This document shows, in pieces, positions 17,452-26,066 of a DNA stretch of 64,000 nt. The stretch's first letter is position 1; every line of letters begins with the position of its first letter. The position numbers and the translations under genes are program-made. The stretch comes from Streptomyces corynorhini (GTDB taxonomy: Bacteria > Actinomycetota > Actinomycetes > Streptomycetales > Streptomycetaceae). The stretch spans positions 1 through 64,000 of the forward strand of contig NZ_QQNA01000005.1 of assembly GCF_003346515.1 (NCBI RefSeq), in the 5' to 3' direction. Below the pieces are notes generated by a model that ran no database searches, was not told the origin of the DNA, and was given only the letters and a program-made list of their open reading frames with translations.

Positions 17452-17694
17452 CCGCGACAGCCACGAGGCCCGGCGGCGCGCCGAGTTCCCCGTCACGCGC
17501 GGTGCAGCCCGGCACTGCCGGTGGTCGGAGCGGTAGACAGCGGCCCGCCCTCGAAGGACCGGCCATCCCCCGTCGGCGAGCTGGGCCCTGTCGTCGAAAT
17601 CCACGCACAGCTGCCGAGGATCTGACCGGTCACCGCGTCGATTGCCCCTGCGCACAGGGTCGGCGGCGGCATCGACTCGTACTCGAAACCGGAT

Positions 17695-18801
17695 CTACTG
17701 GTCGACCTGTTCACCGCGCGACGCGTCGCGCCGCCGCGGACGGCCGATGACGACAGCACCGCGGTAGCCGGCCGACGAGATCGTCGACATCGCGTCGAGC
17801 GACGCGTCCGGTACGGGCAGCAGGTGGGCGTCGACCCAGGTGTCCCCCGTGGCCGCGTTGGCCCAGGGGTCCTCGATCACGACGGCGCCGGGTACGGCGC
17901 CGTGGCAGAGCACCCAGTGCGGCACGTCGAATCCCTGCATCGCGGCCAGCGACACCAGGAGCAGCACGTGTTCCCGGCGGCCGAGCGCATTACGGACCGC
18001 GGTCAGGGGCAGGTGGCGTGCGTCGACCGGAACGCCGGCCCGCTCGGCGTCCGTGCGGGACACGCGTTGGAGTACGGCCCGCCACGCGCGTTCGGCCTCC
18101 GGAAGGTGGTCGATCAGGACGGGACCCTCCGCGTCGAGGAAGACCGTGACCGGGGACGAGGGCCACGCGCGGCGCACGGCGACGCCCAGTCCGACGGGTT
18201 CGCACGCGGGGAAATTCGTCGCGTCGCGCCACAGGGCCAGCTCCGCCGTGCGGTCGAGCGACGCGGGCGGCAGCGTCCCCGCGTGCGCCTGCGCGACCAG
18301 GGCGGTGACGGCGCCGCACGTGAAGTGGGTCGTCTGCCGGTAGTACGGGGGCTCGGTCACCTCGGCGTCGCACAGCCAGCGTACGTAGCCGCGATCAGGC
18401 TCTCCCGCGTCCTCGGCCCGCGCGAGCGGAGGCCGCAGCGGGGTGAAGCCGACAGCGGCGGCCCGCTCGGCGTCCGCCGTCCATCCTTCCCACTTGACCT
18501 GCGCCAGCCCCCGATGGCGTGCGTGGGACACCACGGCGTCGACGGCCGTCGGTACGTCACCGACGGCATCGACGATCTTCAGATAGGCCGTCCGCGGGCG
18601 GGCCGTCACCAGCGCGGCGGCCCTCCAGCGCACACTGTCGTCCCCGGGCACGGCCACGACGCGGGGGGCGTGCCCGGAGCGGTCGACCGCGCGCCAGCGC
18701 TCCAGCACGTCGTGGTGGACGAGCCGCGTCAGCGATGTCGGCAACGCCTCGGGCTCGAACGGGAAAAGGGTGCTCTTCAACTGCGTTCCCCGATGAGGCA
18801 T
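17695..18801 (-). CDS. C39-like cysteine peptidase family protein (DUF3335-type)
   Basis: A 368-residue protein, last in the iron-siderophore import operon. The first half (RWRAAALVTARPRTAYLKIV, RGLAQVKWEGWTADAERAAA) resembles a GNAT-type segment. The second half has the papain-like core: YYRQTTHFTCGAVTALVAQ with Gln and nucleophile Cys, and HWVLCHGAVPGAVVIEDPWAN with catalytic His and Asp. This arrangement matches the PF11814-like peptidase group, whose role is unknown. The ATG at 18799-18801 follows AGGAAG. The in-frame region upstream, reaching 19011, would add four ETSHQ repeats and overlap the permease gene. Location suggests a part in processing or handling a siderophore or peptide; this is inference. 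Confidence 0.72.
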   Translation of the reverse strand: MPHRGTQLKSTLFPFEPEALPTSLTRLVHHDVLERWRAVDRSGHAPRVVAVPGDDSVRWRAAALVTARPRTAYLKIVDAVGDVPTAVDAVVSHARHRGLAQVKWEGWTADAERAAAVGFTPLRPPLARAEDAGEPDRGYVRWLCDAEVTEPPYYRQTTHFTCGAVTALVAQAHAGTLPPASLDRTAELALWRDATNFPACEPVGLGVAVRRAWPSSPVTVFLDAEGPVLIDHLPEAERAWRAVLQRVSRTDAERAGVPVDARHLPLTAVRNALGRREHVLLLVSLAAMQGFDVPHWVLCHGAVPGAVVIEDPWANAATGDTWVDAHLLPVPDASLDAMSTISSAGYRGAVVIGRPRRRDASRGEQVDQ

Positions 18802-18810
18802 GTCAGGTAC

Positions 18811-18870
18811 TTCCTGGTGGGACGTTTCCTGGTGGGAGGTTTCCTGGTGGGAGGTTTCCTGGTGGGAGGT
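18811..18870. repeat. 15-bp tandem repeat (four copies) before the C39-like gene
   Basis: TTCCTGGTGGGA(C/G)GT is repeated four times. On the minus strand each copy reads CCAGGAAAC, which resembles a ribosome-binding site. In the frame of the downstream peptidase each copy encodes Glu-Thr-Ser-His-Gln with no stop. It lies between the permease stop (18968) and the peptidase start (18801). Confidence 0.95.
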
Positions 18871-18967
18871 TTCTGGTGCGGCGGCAACGGCGGCGCTCCC
18901 GGCGTTCGTGGGTGTGCGCGGCGTTCGGTGGTGTGCGCGCCGACGGAGGCGAGCGTGCTTCCCGGTG

Positions 18968-21073
18968 TCATGCGCGGGACCGCCGCAGGACCCAGACGAA
19001 GTAGGGGGCACCGACCAGCGAGATCATGAGGCCCGCCGGTATCTGCGCGGGTGCGGCGAGCGTACGGCCGAGAGTGTCGGCCACGCACACCAGCAGCCCG
19101 CCGAGCAGCATCGCGACAGGGATCACACGGCCGTGCCGGGCCCCTACCAACGACCGGGCCAGGTGCGGGGCGACGAGTCCCACGAAACCGACGACGCCGA
19201 TAGCGATCACACTGAGCGCGGCGAGTACCGCGGCGATCCCCAGAGCGGCGAAGCGTGTGCGTTGTGGCCTCACACCGACCACGCGCGGGGTGTCCTCGTC
19301 GACGGAGAGCAGGTCGAGCCGGCCCCGCATGGCGAGGAGCGCGGGGAACGCGAGGGCCAGCGCCACCGCGACCGGTACGACATCGGGAAAAGTGCGCCCG
19401 TAGGTCGTGCCGGAGAGCCAGGTGAAGATCCGCGGTGTGTTCCACGGATCGGCCCGCAGCAGGAGGAAGGTGGTGATGGAGCTGAGGCCGTACCCGCAGC
19501 CGATGCCGATCAGTACGAACCGGTCCGGCAGAAGGCCGCCTCGCCAGGCCAGCAGGGCGATCAGCCCGAACGTGGCGAGCCCCGTCACGACCGCCGCGGC
19601 GACGAGCAGCGGCCGGCCGCCGGACAGACCCGACGTCACGACGCTCACCGCACCCAGCCCGGCGCCCGCCGTGATTCCGAGCACCCCCGGCTCGGCCAAC
19701 GGGTTGCGCACCGCGCTCTGCACCGCACACCCGGCCAGCCCGAGCGCCGCACCGGCCAGGACCGCGGCGGCCACCCGCGGAACCCGGTCGTCGAGCGCCC
19801 GGCCCACCAGGTCCGGGGCGCTCCCCCGCGCCCAGAGCGCGATGTCCCCCGTACGCAGCCAGAGGCTCCCCGCCAGGACCGCCACGACGACCGCCGCGGC
19901 CAGGAGCACCAGCACACCCAGCACGACCACGAGGAACACCCGGCGCGAGCGGATGCCGACCCGGGCGTGCGGCGGCTGCCGCAGTTGGCCCGTATCGCGC
20001 AGCCGCAGGGCCAGAACCACGATCACGACGGCGCCCAGCAACGCGGTCGGCACACCCGTGGGAATCGACGCGGCCCCCTCGGCGCCCTGGATCGCCCGCA
20101 GCGACGCGTCGGCGAGCAGGATCAGCAACGCGCCCAGCAGCCCCGACACGGGCACCATGAACAGATGCCGGTGCAGTGTCCCGACCCGCCCCGCGATCAG
20201 GCGGGTCAGGACGGGAGCGCCGAGTCCGACGAAAGCGATCGGGCCCGCGAGCGTCACCGCCGTACTGGTCAGAACCACCGCGCAGAGCACGGCCGTCACC
20301 CGGGTGCTCCGCACCGGTACGCCGAGGGAGGACGCGGCGTCGTCTCCGAGGTTCATCACATCCAGCCGCCGGGACAGCGCCAAAGCCGCACACAACACCG
20401 TCACCACGAGCGGCAGGGCCCGTAGCGACGCGTCGATGTTCAGCTGCGCGAGCGAGCCGCTTCCCCAGGCGAACAGACCGGTCGTGTTCTGCTTGAACAG
20501 GATGAGCAGCATCGCGGTCGCCGCGTCCAGGGCCATCGCCGTCGCCGATCCGGCCAGGATCAGACGGGTACCCGTCGTGCCCGCCGCCCGGCCCGCGAGA
20601 GCCAGCACGAGCACCGCCGCGAGCAGACCACCGGCGAAGGCGACCGCTCCCGAGGCCCACAACGGCACAACGAGACCGAAGGCCGCGACACACGAGAGCG
20701 TGAAGTAGGCCCCGGCGGTGACCGCCAGCGTGTCGGGTGAAGCGAGTGCGTTACGCGTGACGGACTGCAACAACGCACCCGCGGTACCGAGAGCGAAACC
20801 CACCGCTATGCCCGCGAACAGACGCGGCAGGCGGGAACCGGTCAGGATCTCGCCGACCGGCACCCCGCCCGACCGGTCCGGTTCACCGGCCAGGTGGCGG
20901 ACCAGGTCCCCGACGCCGACACCCGACGTACCCTGCGTCAGGTGCCACGCACCCACCAGAGCCGTGACGATCACCAGGAGCGCCACAACGGCCACCCCGC
21001 CCGCACCGCCGCCGCCGTGGCCGTCGGGCGGCAGCGGTCCGCGTCCGGGTGCCGAAACGCGGGATGTGCTCAC
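18968..21073 (-). CDS. Fused (double-length) FecCD siderophore ABC permease
   Basis: A 701-residue inner-membrane protein containing two FecCD permease units in tandem, like FhuB. Unit 1 spans about residues 20-345 and unit 2 about 370-700. Each has the family motif: RLPRLFAGIAVGFALGTAGALLQ and RVPRVAAAVLAGAALGLAGC followed by RNPLAEPGVLGI. Unit 2 ends VGFVGLVAPHLARSLVG, the ATPase-coupling region. The GTG at 21071-21073 overlaps the TGA of the binding-protein gene (GTGA), showing translational coupling. It should form the whole membrane pore for the ABC importer encoded upstream. Confidence 0.93.
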   Translation of the reverse strand: MSTSRVSAPGRGPLPPDGHGGGGAGGVAVVALLVIVTALVGAWHLTQGTSGVGVGDLVRHLAGEPDRSGGVPVGEILTGSRLPRLFAGIAVGFALGTAGALLQSVTRNALASPDTLAVTAGAYFTLSCVAAFGLVVPLWASGAVAFAGGLLAAVLVLALAGRAAGTTGTRLILAGSATAMALDAATAMLLILFKQNTTGLFAWGSGSLAQLNIDASLRALPLVVTVLCAALALSRRLDVMNLGDDAASSLGVPVRSTRVTAVLCAVVLTSTAVTLAGPIAFVGLGAPVLTRLIAGRVGTLHRHLFMVPVSGLLGALLILLADASLRAIQGAEGAASIPTGVPTALLGAVVIVVLALRLRDTGQLRQPPHARVGIRSRRVFLVVVLGVLVLLAAAVVVAVLAGSLWLRTGDIALWARGSAPDLVGRALDDRVPRVAAAVLAGAALGLAGCAVQSAVRNPLAEPGVLGITAGAGLGAVSVVTSGLSGGRPLLVAAAVVTGLATFGLIALLAWRGGLLPDRFVLIGIGCGYGLSSITTFLLLRADPWNTPRIFTWLSGTTYGRTFPDVVPVAVALALAFPALLAMRGRLDLLSVDEDTPRVVGVRPQRTRFAALGIAAVLAALSVIAIGVVGFVGLVAPHLARSLVGARHGRVIPVAMLLGGLLVCVADTLGRTLAAPAQIPAGLMISLVGAPYFVWVLRRSRA

Positions 21074-22128
21074 TTCTTGTCGAGCACGTCGACGTACGCG
21101 TCGATCGCCTGCGCACACGAACGCGGACCACCGGCACCCCACACGCGGGCCGGGAAGGAGTGCGCACGGCCTTCCTTCACAGCCGGGAGAGACTTCCAGA
21201 CCGGGCTCTTCTCCAGCGCCTTGACATATCCCCCGACCCCTTCGTCATTGGCGTAGAAGAGGTTGGCGTTCCCGACCGCGGTGAGCCCCTCGACATCCGT
21301 CTGCGCCAGACCGTAGGAAGGATCCACGCCCCCGTCCCCGTGGGACTTGTTGACGTCGTTCGTCCACGCGGGCTTCATACCGAGCTGTTCACCTATCTCC
21401 GTGAACAAGGCGCCCTTGGCATACGGACGGACCGTCAGATTGCCCCCCTGGAGCCAGCCGTCGAAGAACAGGAAGTCCTTGGTCGGCAGACCCGCGTCGG
21501 CCACCCGCTTCTTCGCCGTGGCGAGGTGCTCGTCGAACTCCTTGAGCACCTGGTCGGCCCGCTCGGTGCGCCCGGTCGCCTTGCCGATCATGCTGAAGAC
21601 GTTCCGCATGTTCCCGATCGGGTCGGCCGGATTCGCTCCGCGCGTGGCCATCACGGGGACGCCGCGCTTCTCCAGCTTCTTGATGGTCTCGTCGTCGGCC
21701 TTGAACGCCTCGACGACGATGAGGTCGGGCTTCGCCGCGTACAGGGTGTCGAGGTCGGGCTCCTCCCGGGTGCCGACGTCCGTCACGCCGCCGGGCAGCT
21801 TCTCCGCGCTGACCCAGGTGCGGTATCCCTTCGCGTCGGAGACCGCGGTGGGGGTGACGCACAGCGTCAGCGCGTCCTCGATCTGCTGCCACTCCAGGAC
21901 GGCGATCCGCTTGGCCGGCTTGTCGAGAGTCACCTGACGGCCGACACCGTCCTTGAACGACACCGGCTCCGTCGAGGTCGCCGTGGTGTCCCCGGCGCAG
22001 CTCTTCGACGCGGGTGACGCGCTGCCGCCCGTCTCGACCTGGTCGACACTGGTGGTTCCACAAGCCGAGGCAGCGACAACGATCAGCCCCGCGGAGGCTG
22101 ACACGGTCAGACGACGGACACGGTTCAT
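21070..22128 (-). CDS. Iron-siderophore ABC transporter substrate-binding lipoprotein
   Basis: A 352-residue lipoprotein. The signal MNRVRRLTVSASAGLIVVAAS ends at the lipobox Cys of SACGTT. The periplasmic-binding fold of the FecB/FhuD class follows (RIAVLEWQQIEDALTL, DVGTREEPDLDTLYAAKPDLIVVEA, FDGWLQGGNLTVRPYAKGAL). The ATG at 22126-22128 overlaps the ATPase stop (ATGA). It should capture a ferric siderophore outside the membrane and pass it to the FecCD permease. The ligand cannot be told from sequence; no siderophore biosynthesis genes are in the window, so a foreign siderophore is possible. Confidence 0.92.
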   Translation of the reverse strand: MNRVRRLTVSASAGLIVVAASACGTTSVDQVETGGSASPASKSCAGDTTATSTEPVSFKDGVGRQVTLDKPAKRIAVLEWQQIEDALTLCVTPTAVSDAKGYRTWVSAEKLPGGVTDVGTREEPDLDTLYAAKPDLIVVEAFKADDETIKKLEKRGVPVMATRGANPADPIGNMRNVFSMIGKATGRTERADQVLKEFDEHLATAKKRVADAGLPTKDFLFFDGWLQGGNLTVRPYAKGALFTEIGEQLGMKPAWTNDVNKSHGDGGVDPSYGLAQTDVEGLTAVGNANLFYANDEGVGGYVKALEKSPVWKSLPAVKEGRAHSFPARVWGAGGPRSCAQAIDAYVDVLDKK

Positions 22129-23039
22129 GAAAAGTCCTCTTTCTTGTGATGCGTGGGAACGGCGGATACGCCGCCCCGGACGGAATGCCGCCCCAGTGGG
22201 TCGATGCGCAGACAGCCCGTACGGGCATCCACACCGACCTCGACTCGAATGTCGTAGACCGTGCCGATGTTCTCCGCGGTGAGGACATCGACGGGTGCGC
22301 CCACGGCGTGTACGCGACCGGAACACATCAGGACGAGTGTGTCCGCGACGCGGGCCGCCTGGTCGAGGTCGTGCAGCACGATCCCCACCGCGGCCCCGTG
22401 GTCCTCGACGAGATCACGCACCAGATCGAGCGTCTCGATCTGATAGCGCAGGTCCAGGTGGTTCGTCGGCTCGTCCAGCAGCACAACGCCGGTGTCCTGG
22501 GCCAGACAGGCCGCGAGCCAGACACGCTGCATCTCCCCACCGGAGAGTTCGCCAACGGGCCGGTCGGCCATGTCACGCACCCCGGTGACGCCCATGGCGT
22601 GTGCGATGGCGCTCCGGTCGTCGACGGACAGGCCGGCGAAGCCGCGCCGGTACGGGTGGCGTCCGAACGCGACCACCTCCCTCACCGTCAGCCCTTGGGG
22701 CGCGGGTCTCGATTGGGAGAACAGTGTGACCTCGCGTGCGAACTGGCGGGAGCTGAGAAGGGCCGCCTCGCGCTCGGGGTGTCCGTCGCGGGCGCCGAGC
22801 GTCACCCGGCCGCCGTCCACCCGGTGCAGTCGCGAGAGCGCGCGCAGCAGTGTGGACTTCCCGCTGCCGTTGGGTCCCACCAGAGCGGTCGCGTGACCGG
22901 GCCGCAACGTCAGCGAGACGCCGTGGACGACCGGCGTCCGGCCGTAGCGCAGCACCAGATCGTGGCCGCCGAGGGCTGCCTCCGGCGCGGCCGGATCGGC
23001 TCCGGGCAGCGTGACGCGGCGGGAGGGGTCTGTGAACAT
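22125..23039 (-). CDS. Siderophore ABC transporter ATP-binding protein (FepC/FhuC type)
   Basis: A 304-residue cytoplasmic ATPase. Walker A is VGPNGSGKSTLLRALSRLH near residue 55, the Q-loop falls in REVTLFSQSRPAPQGLTVREV, the signature is GELSGGEMQRVWLAACL, and Walker B is GVVLLDEPTNHLDLRYQ. The H-loop is GIVLHDLDQAARVADTLVLM. HPYRRGF after VVAFG is typical of iron-siderophore ATPases. It is the first gene of the import operon, downstream of a DmdR-like iron box, and overlaps the binding protein by ATGA. Confidence 0.94.
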   Translation of the reverse strand: MFTDPSRRVTLPGADPAAPEAALGGHDLVLRYGRTPVVHGVSLTLRPGHATALVGPNGSGKSTLLRALSRLHRVDGGRVTLGARDGHPEREAALLSSRQFAREVTLFSQSRPAPQGLTVREVVAFGRHPYRRGFAGLSVDDRSAIAHAMGVTGVRDMADRPVGELSGGEMQRVWLAACLAQDTGVVLLDEPTNHLDLRYQIETLDLVRDLVEDHGAAVGIVLHDLDQAARVADTLVLMCSGRVHAVGAPVDVLTAENIGTVYDIRVEVGVDARTGCLRIDPLGRHSVRGGVSAVPTHHKKEDFS

Positions 23040-23157
23040 TGAGGGTTCCGGGTGGTTGGAGGAGCAACGACTGCGGCACCCTCCGTCCGGCCGTTGCCGA
23101 CCGGGCCGCAGACTCTCCGGCGCCCGGAAACCACCCGTACGCGGCGAGCAAGAAAAC

Positions 23158-23176
23158 TAAGGGTTGCCTTGCCTAA
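23158..23176. promoter_or_regulatory. DmdR/IdeR-type iron box
   Basis: TAAGGGTTGCCTTGCCTAA, read on the minus strand as TTAGGCAAGGCAACCCTTA, agrees at 13 of 19 positions with the DtxR-family consensus TTAGGTTAGGCTAACCTAA and keeps both half-site ends. It is 119 bases upstream of the ATPase start. It predicts iron-dependent repression of the import operon. Confidence 0.75.
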
Positions 23177-23214
23177 CAAGGTGGAAGCTTATATTCCGAT
23201 CACCATGTCGACAA

Positions 23215-24090
23215 TCAGGAGTTCTGGACACCCAATACGGGATTCCGGACATCGACCGGTGTGCCGTCGCCCGTGTCGAAGAACGCGCCCGGTGTGGTTC
23301 CCATGACCCGCCGGAAGGCGGCGATGAAGGTGCTGGGCTGCGCGTAGCCGAGCGTCTCCGAGACGCTCTGCACATCGAGCCCCTCGGCGAGCAGCGTCAG
23401 CGCCCGATGGACGCGCAGCGCCTGCCGCCACTGCGCGAAGGACAGTCCGGTCGCGTGGCGGAACGCCCGGGTGACCGTGCGGTCGCTGGTTCCCAGCACC
23501 CGCGCCCACTCCTCCAGCGAGCGGGAGTCGGCGGGATCGTCGAGCAGGGCTTCGGCGATGGCGTCGATCCGGGCGTCGCCTGGCAGCTGCAGGGCGAGCT
23601 GGCGCTCCGACGGCTGGAGCACGTCGAACACGACCGACTCCGCCCGCGCGCGGGCCGCGGCGGCGAGATCGCGGCGGGCGAGATGGGTCAGCAGGGACTC
23701 CAGCACCGGCGTCATCGCGATCGCCACCGGCTCCTCGAAGACGAACGGCGTGCGATCGGGCACGAAGAAGGCGTCGTAGAACTCCGCACCCGCCGTCGCC
23801 CGCCCCGCGTGCACCACGTCGGCCGGCATCCACAGCCCGTGCCCCTCGGACACGGTGAAGATACGGTCCTCCACACGGGACGTCAGTGTTCCCCCGCGTA
23901 CCCAGACCAGCTCGTGCAGAGGATGCGAGTGCGGCGCCCACTCCGTGGGTACGCGAGGAACCCGCGACCCGGCGATGATGATGGAGGCGGCCGCGGCCTG
24001 CTCCGGAAGCGCCGCGGCCCGGCGCACCACGGTGCCCGTCTCACGCCGCCACGTCCCGGGGCTCGCGGCACCACGAGACGATCGGACCAT
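23215..24090 (-). CDS. AraC-family regulator with cupin sensor domain
   Basis: A 291-residue regulator just upstream of, and on the same strand as, the siderophore import operon. The N-terminal cupin has HSHPLHELVWVRGG, SEGHGLWMPADVVHAGR and EFYDAFFVP. The C-terminal pair of helix-turn-helix units has SLEEWARVLGTSDRTVTRAF, GLSFAQWRQALRVHRALTLL and DVQSVSETLGYAQPSTFIAA, ending in the usual FRRVMGTTPGAF. The ATG at 24088-24090 is chosen because it opens the conserved part; its ribosome site is weak. By position it may sense the incoming siderophore and activate the operon, as many AraC proteins next to iron transporters do. Confidence 0.88.
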   Translation of the reverse strand: MVRSSRGAASPGTWRRETGTVVRRAAALPEQAAAASIIIAGSRVPRVPTEWAPHSHPLHELVWVRGGTLTSRVEDRIFTVSEGHGLWMPADVVHAGRATAGAEFYDAFFVPDRTPFVFEEPVAIAMTPVLESLLTHLARRDLAAAARARAESVVFDVLQPSERQLALQLPGDARIDAIAEALLDDPADSRSLEEWARVLGTSDRTVTRAFRHATGLSFAQWRQALRVHRALTLLAEGLDVQSVSETLGYAQPSTFIAAFRRVMGTTPGAFFDTGDGTPVDVRNPVLGVQNS

Positions 24091-24131
24091 GGGAGGGAGT
24101 CTATCCGGGGCCCCGCGCCGGCACGGGAGGC

Positions 24132-24175
24132 CCCGTGCCGGTGCCTGCGCGGGCCCGTGCCGGTGCCTGCGCGGG
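24132..24175. repeat. 22-bp tandem duplication upstream of the AraC gene
   Basis: CCCGTGCCGGTGCCTGCGCGGG occurs twice in succession, followed by degenerate CCCGTGGCCGT copies. It lies between the kinase 3' end and the AraC gene start, in sequence without a recognised gene. Confidence 0.9.
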
Positions 24176-24306
24176 CCCCGTGGCCGTGTTCGCGCGGCCC
24201 CGTGGCCGTACTCCCGTATGCCCTGGGTCCTGCTCGTCGGCCGGTATCGGTATCGGCCGACCGCCTGGCAGTCCGGCGACCGCCAAGACACTCCTGCTCC
24301 CCGCTC

Positions 24307-25921
24307 TCACAGGATCGGGTGGTCGTGAACCGCGTTGTGCTGCCGCTCCTCGGTCACGGGCGGCAGCACGACGCGGAAGGTCGCACCGTGTCCCGGCGCG
24401 GTCGTCAGTTCCACACGTCCGTGGTGGGCGACGACCAGGGACCGGACTATGGACAGGCCCAGTCCGGCGCCGGCTCCGGCCGCGCGGGTGCGGGAGCTGT
24501 CGGCGCGGTAGAAGCGTTCGAAGGCGCGCTCGGCCTGCTCCTCCGTCAGGCCGGTTCCCCGATCGGCGATCTCGAGAACCCCGTGGCCGTCGACGGTGCC
24601 CACGCCGATGCGTACCGGCGTGCCCGCCGGGGTGTGGGTGATGGCGTTGCCGACCAGGTTCGAGACGACCTGGCGCAGGGCCGCCTCGTCGGCCAGGGCG
24701 GGGGCGTGGGCGGGTGCGCCGCGACCGTCGGGGCCGGTGAGAGCGGCGGTCCGGGTGGGGTCCAGGGCACGGACGTCGTGCAGGGCGTCGACGGCGAGGG
24801 TGCGCAGGTCCGTGGGGGCGAGTTGCAGGCGGACGCCTCCGCGGTCCGGCCCGGCGGCGTCCGCACCGGCCTCGTCGAGTCGGGCGAGTGTCAGCAGGTC
24901 CTCCACGAGGCGGGCCAGGCGTTCCGCCTCTCCGGCGATGCGGTCCATGGTGCGGTCGACGTCACCCGGCGCGCAGAGGGCGCCCATGCGGTAGAGGTCG
25001 GTGAAGCCCTTGATGCCCACGAGCGGGGTGCGCAGTTCGTGGCTGGCGTCGGCGACGAAGCGGCGCATCCTGGCCTCGGAGGCGCCCTGGGCGGCGAAGG
25101 CCGTCTCGATCTGCCCCAGCATGCCGTTGATGACGGTGGCCAGCCGGCCGACCTCGGTACGGGGATCGGCCACGTCGGGGACGCGCTGGGACAGGTCGCC
25201 GGCGCCGATCGCGGTCGCGGTCTCCTCGATCCGGATCAGCGGACGGAAGCCCGAGCGTACGGCGAGTCGGCCGACCACGGCGAGTACGGCCAGCAGGACG
25301 GCGGCGGACGCTGACGGAAAGGGTCCACAGCCGGTCGGCGGTCGCGTCCGCCCCCGCCATGGAGGTGGCCACGGCCACGGACACGGCCTCCCGGCCTGAT
25401 GCGGGATGCCACTGGGGGTGACGCTGACGGGCGCGCTCACCCTCGGTCCGCTGTTCTTCAGGCAGTCGCGCGGCCGACGGGCCACAGCCGGACCGCTGTT
25501 CGTCAGGGCGGTCACCGCCGCCGGGACCTGGCTGACGCTCCTCTTGGTCTCCGCGCTCCGCGCACGGGGGAGCCTGCTCCTGCCGCAGCCCGCCTTCCAC
25601 CCCCACCGACAGCAGGCCGCCGCCCGAGTCGCCGGAGAAGCCCACCGTCCCGCCGACGGCCAGGCACACGAGCGCCAGAGCCGCCCGTAGCGACGAGGTC
25701 ACGGACGAGGCGTCCGCGAGAGTGAGCCCCGCCAGCGCCACCGCGAGCATCGCGGCGAACGCCACGAGGGCCGAACCGGCACCCGCCGTCACGTTCTGCC
25801 GGCTCATGACGGACGGGACGCGGCCCGTCGGCGTACGGGAGCCCCGGGGAGCGTGCGAAGTAGTGCGCGAGGGAAGGCTGTTGTCCGGGGCGCCCGAGGT
25901 CACCGAGGTGTGCTGGCTCAT
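24307..25921 (-). pseudogene. Sensor histidine kinase, frameshifted in the transmembrane region
   Basis: The C-terminal part (24307 to about 25310) is a complete kinase core. It has HAMP (IEETATAIGAGDLSQRVPDV), H-box FVADASHELRTPLVGIKGF, N-box QVVSNLVGNAITHTPAGTP, G1 EIADRGTGL, F-box ERFYRADSSRT and G2 GAGLGLSIVRS. The N-terminal part, with a first helix (ALVAFAAMLAVALAGLTLADA) and a pre-helix segment (GREAVSVAVATSMAGADATA), is in another frame. The two join only across a one-base shift near 25305-25320. The start would be 25921 or 25807. No response regulator is adjacent. Whether the shift is real or a sequence error cannot be told. Confidence 0.72.
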
Positions 25922-26021
25922 GGGCAGGCAGTCTGGACATCACCTCCGGGATTTCCCTGAAAGGTCCTGGGAGAAAGCTGTGAGTACGGGGCGCACCGGG
26001 TCCGTCACGGGGGCCGGATGG

Positions 26022-26062
26022 CCGTCGAGGCCCGCCGCCACACGGGCGGCGGGCCTCGACGG
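26022..26062 (-). terminator. Strong hairpin terminator after the DUF4232 gene
   Basis: An 18-bp perfect inverted repeat (CCGTCGAGGCCCGCCGCC paired with its complement) encloses a 5-base loop, 5 bases after the stop of the DUF4232 gene. There is no U-tract, as is common in Streptomyces. Confidence 0.85.
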
Positions 26063-26066
26063 ATCG

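Noticed and set aside
18811..18870. A RiPP precursor made of ETSHQ repeats processed by the C39-like protein
   Set aside because: There is no leader with a GG-type motif, no exporter with a C39 domain and no modifying enzyme; the repeats lack a separate start with a ribosome site. Kept only as a tandem-repeat finding.
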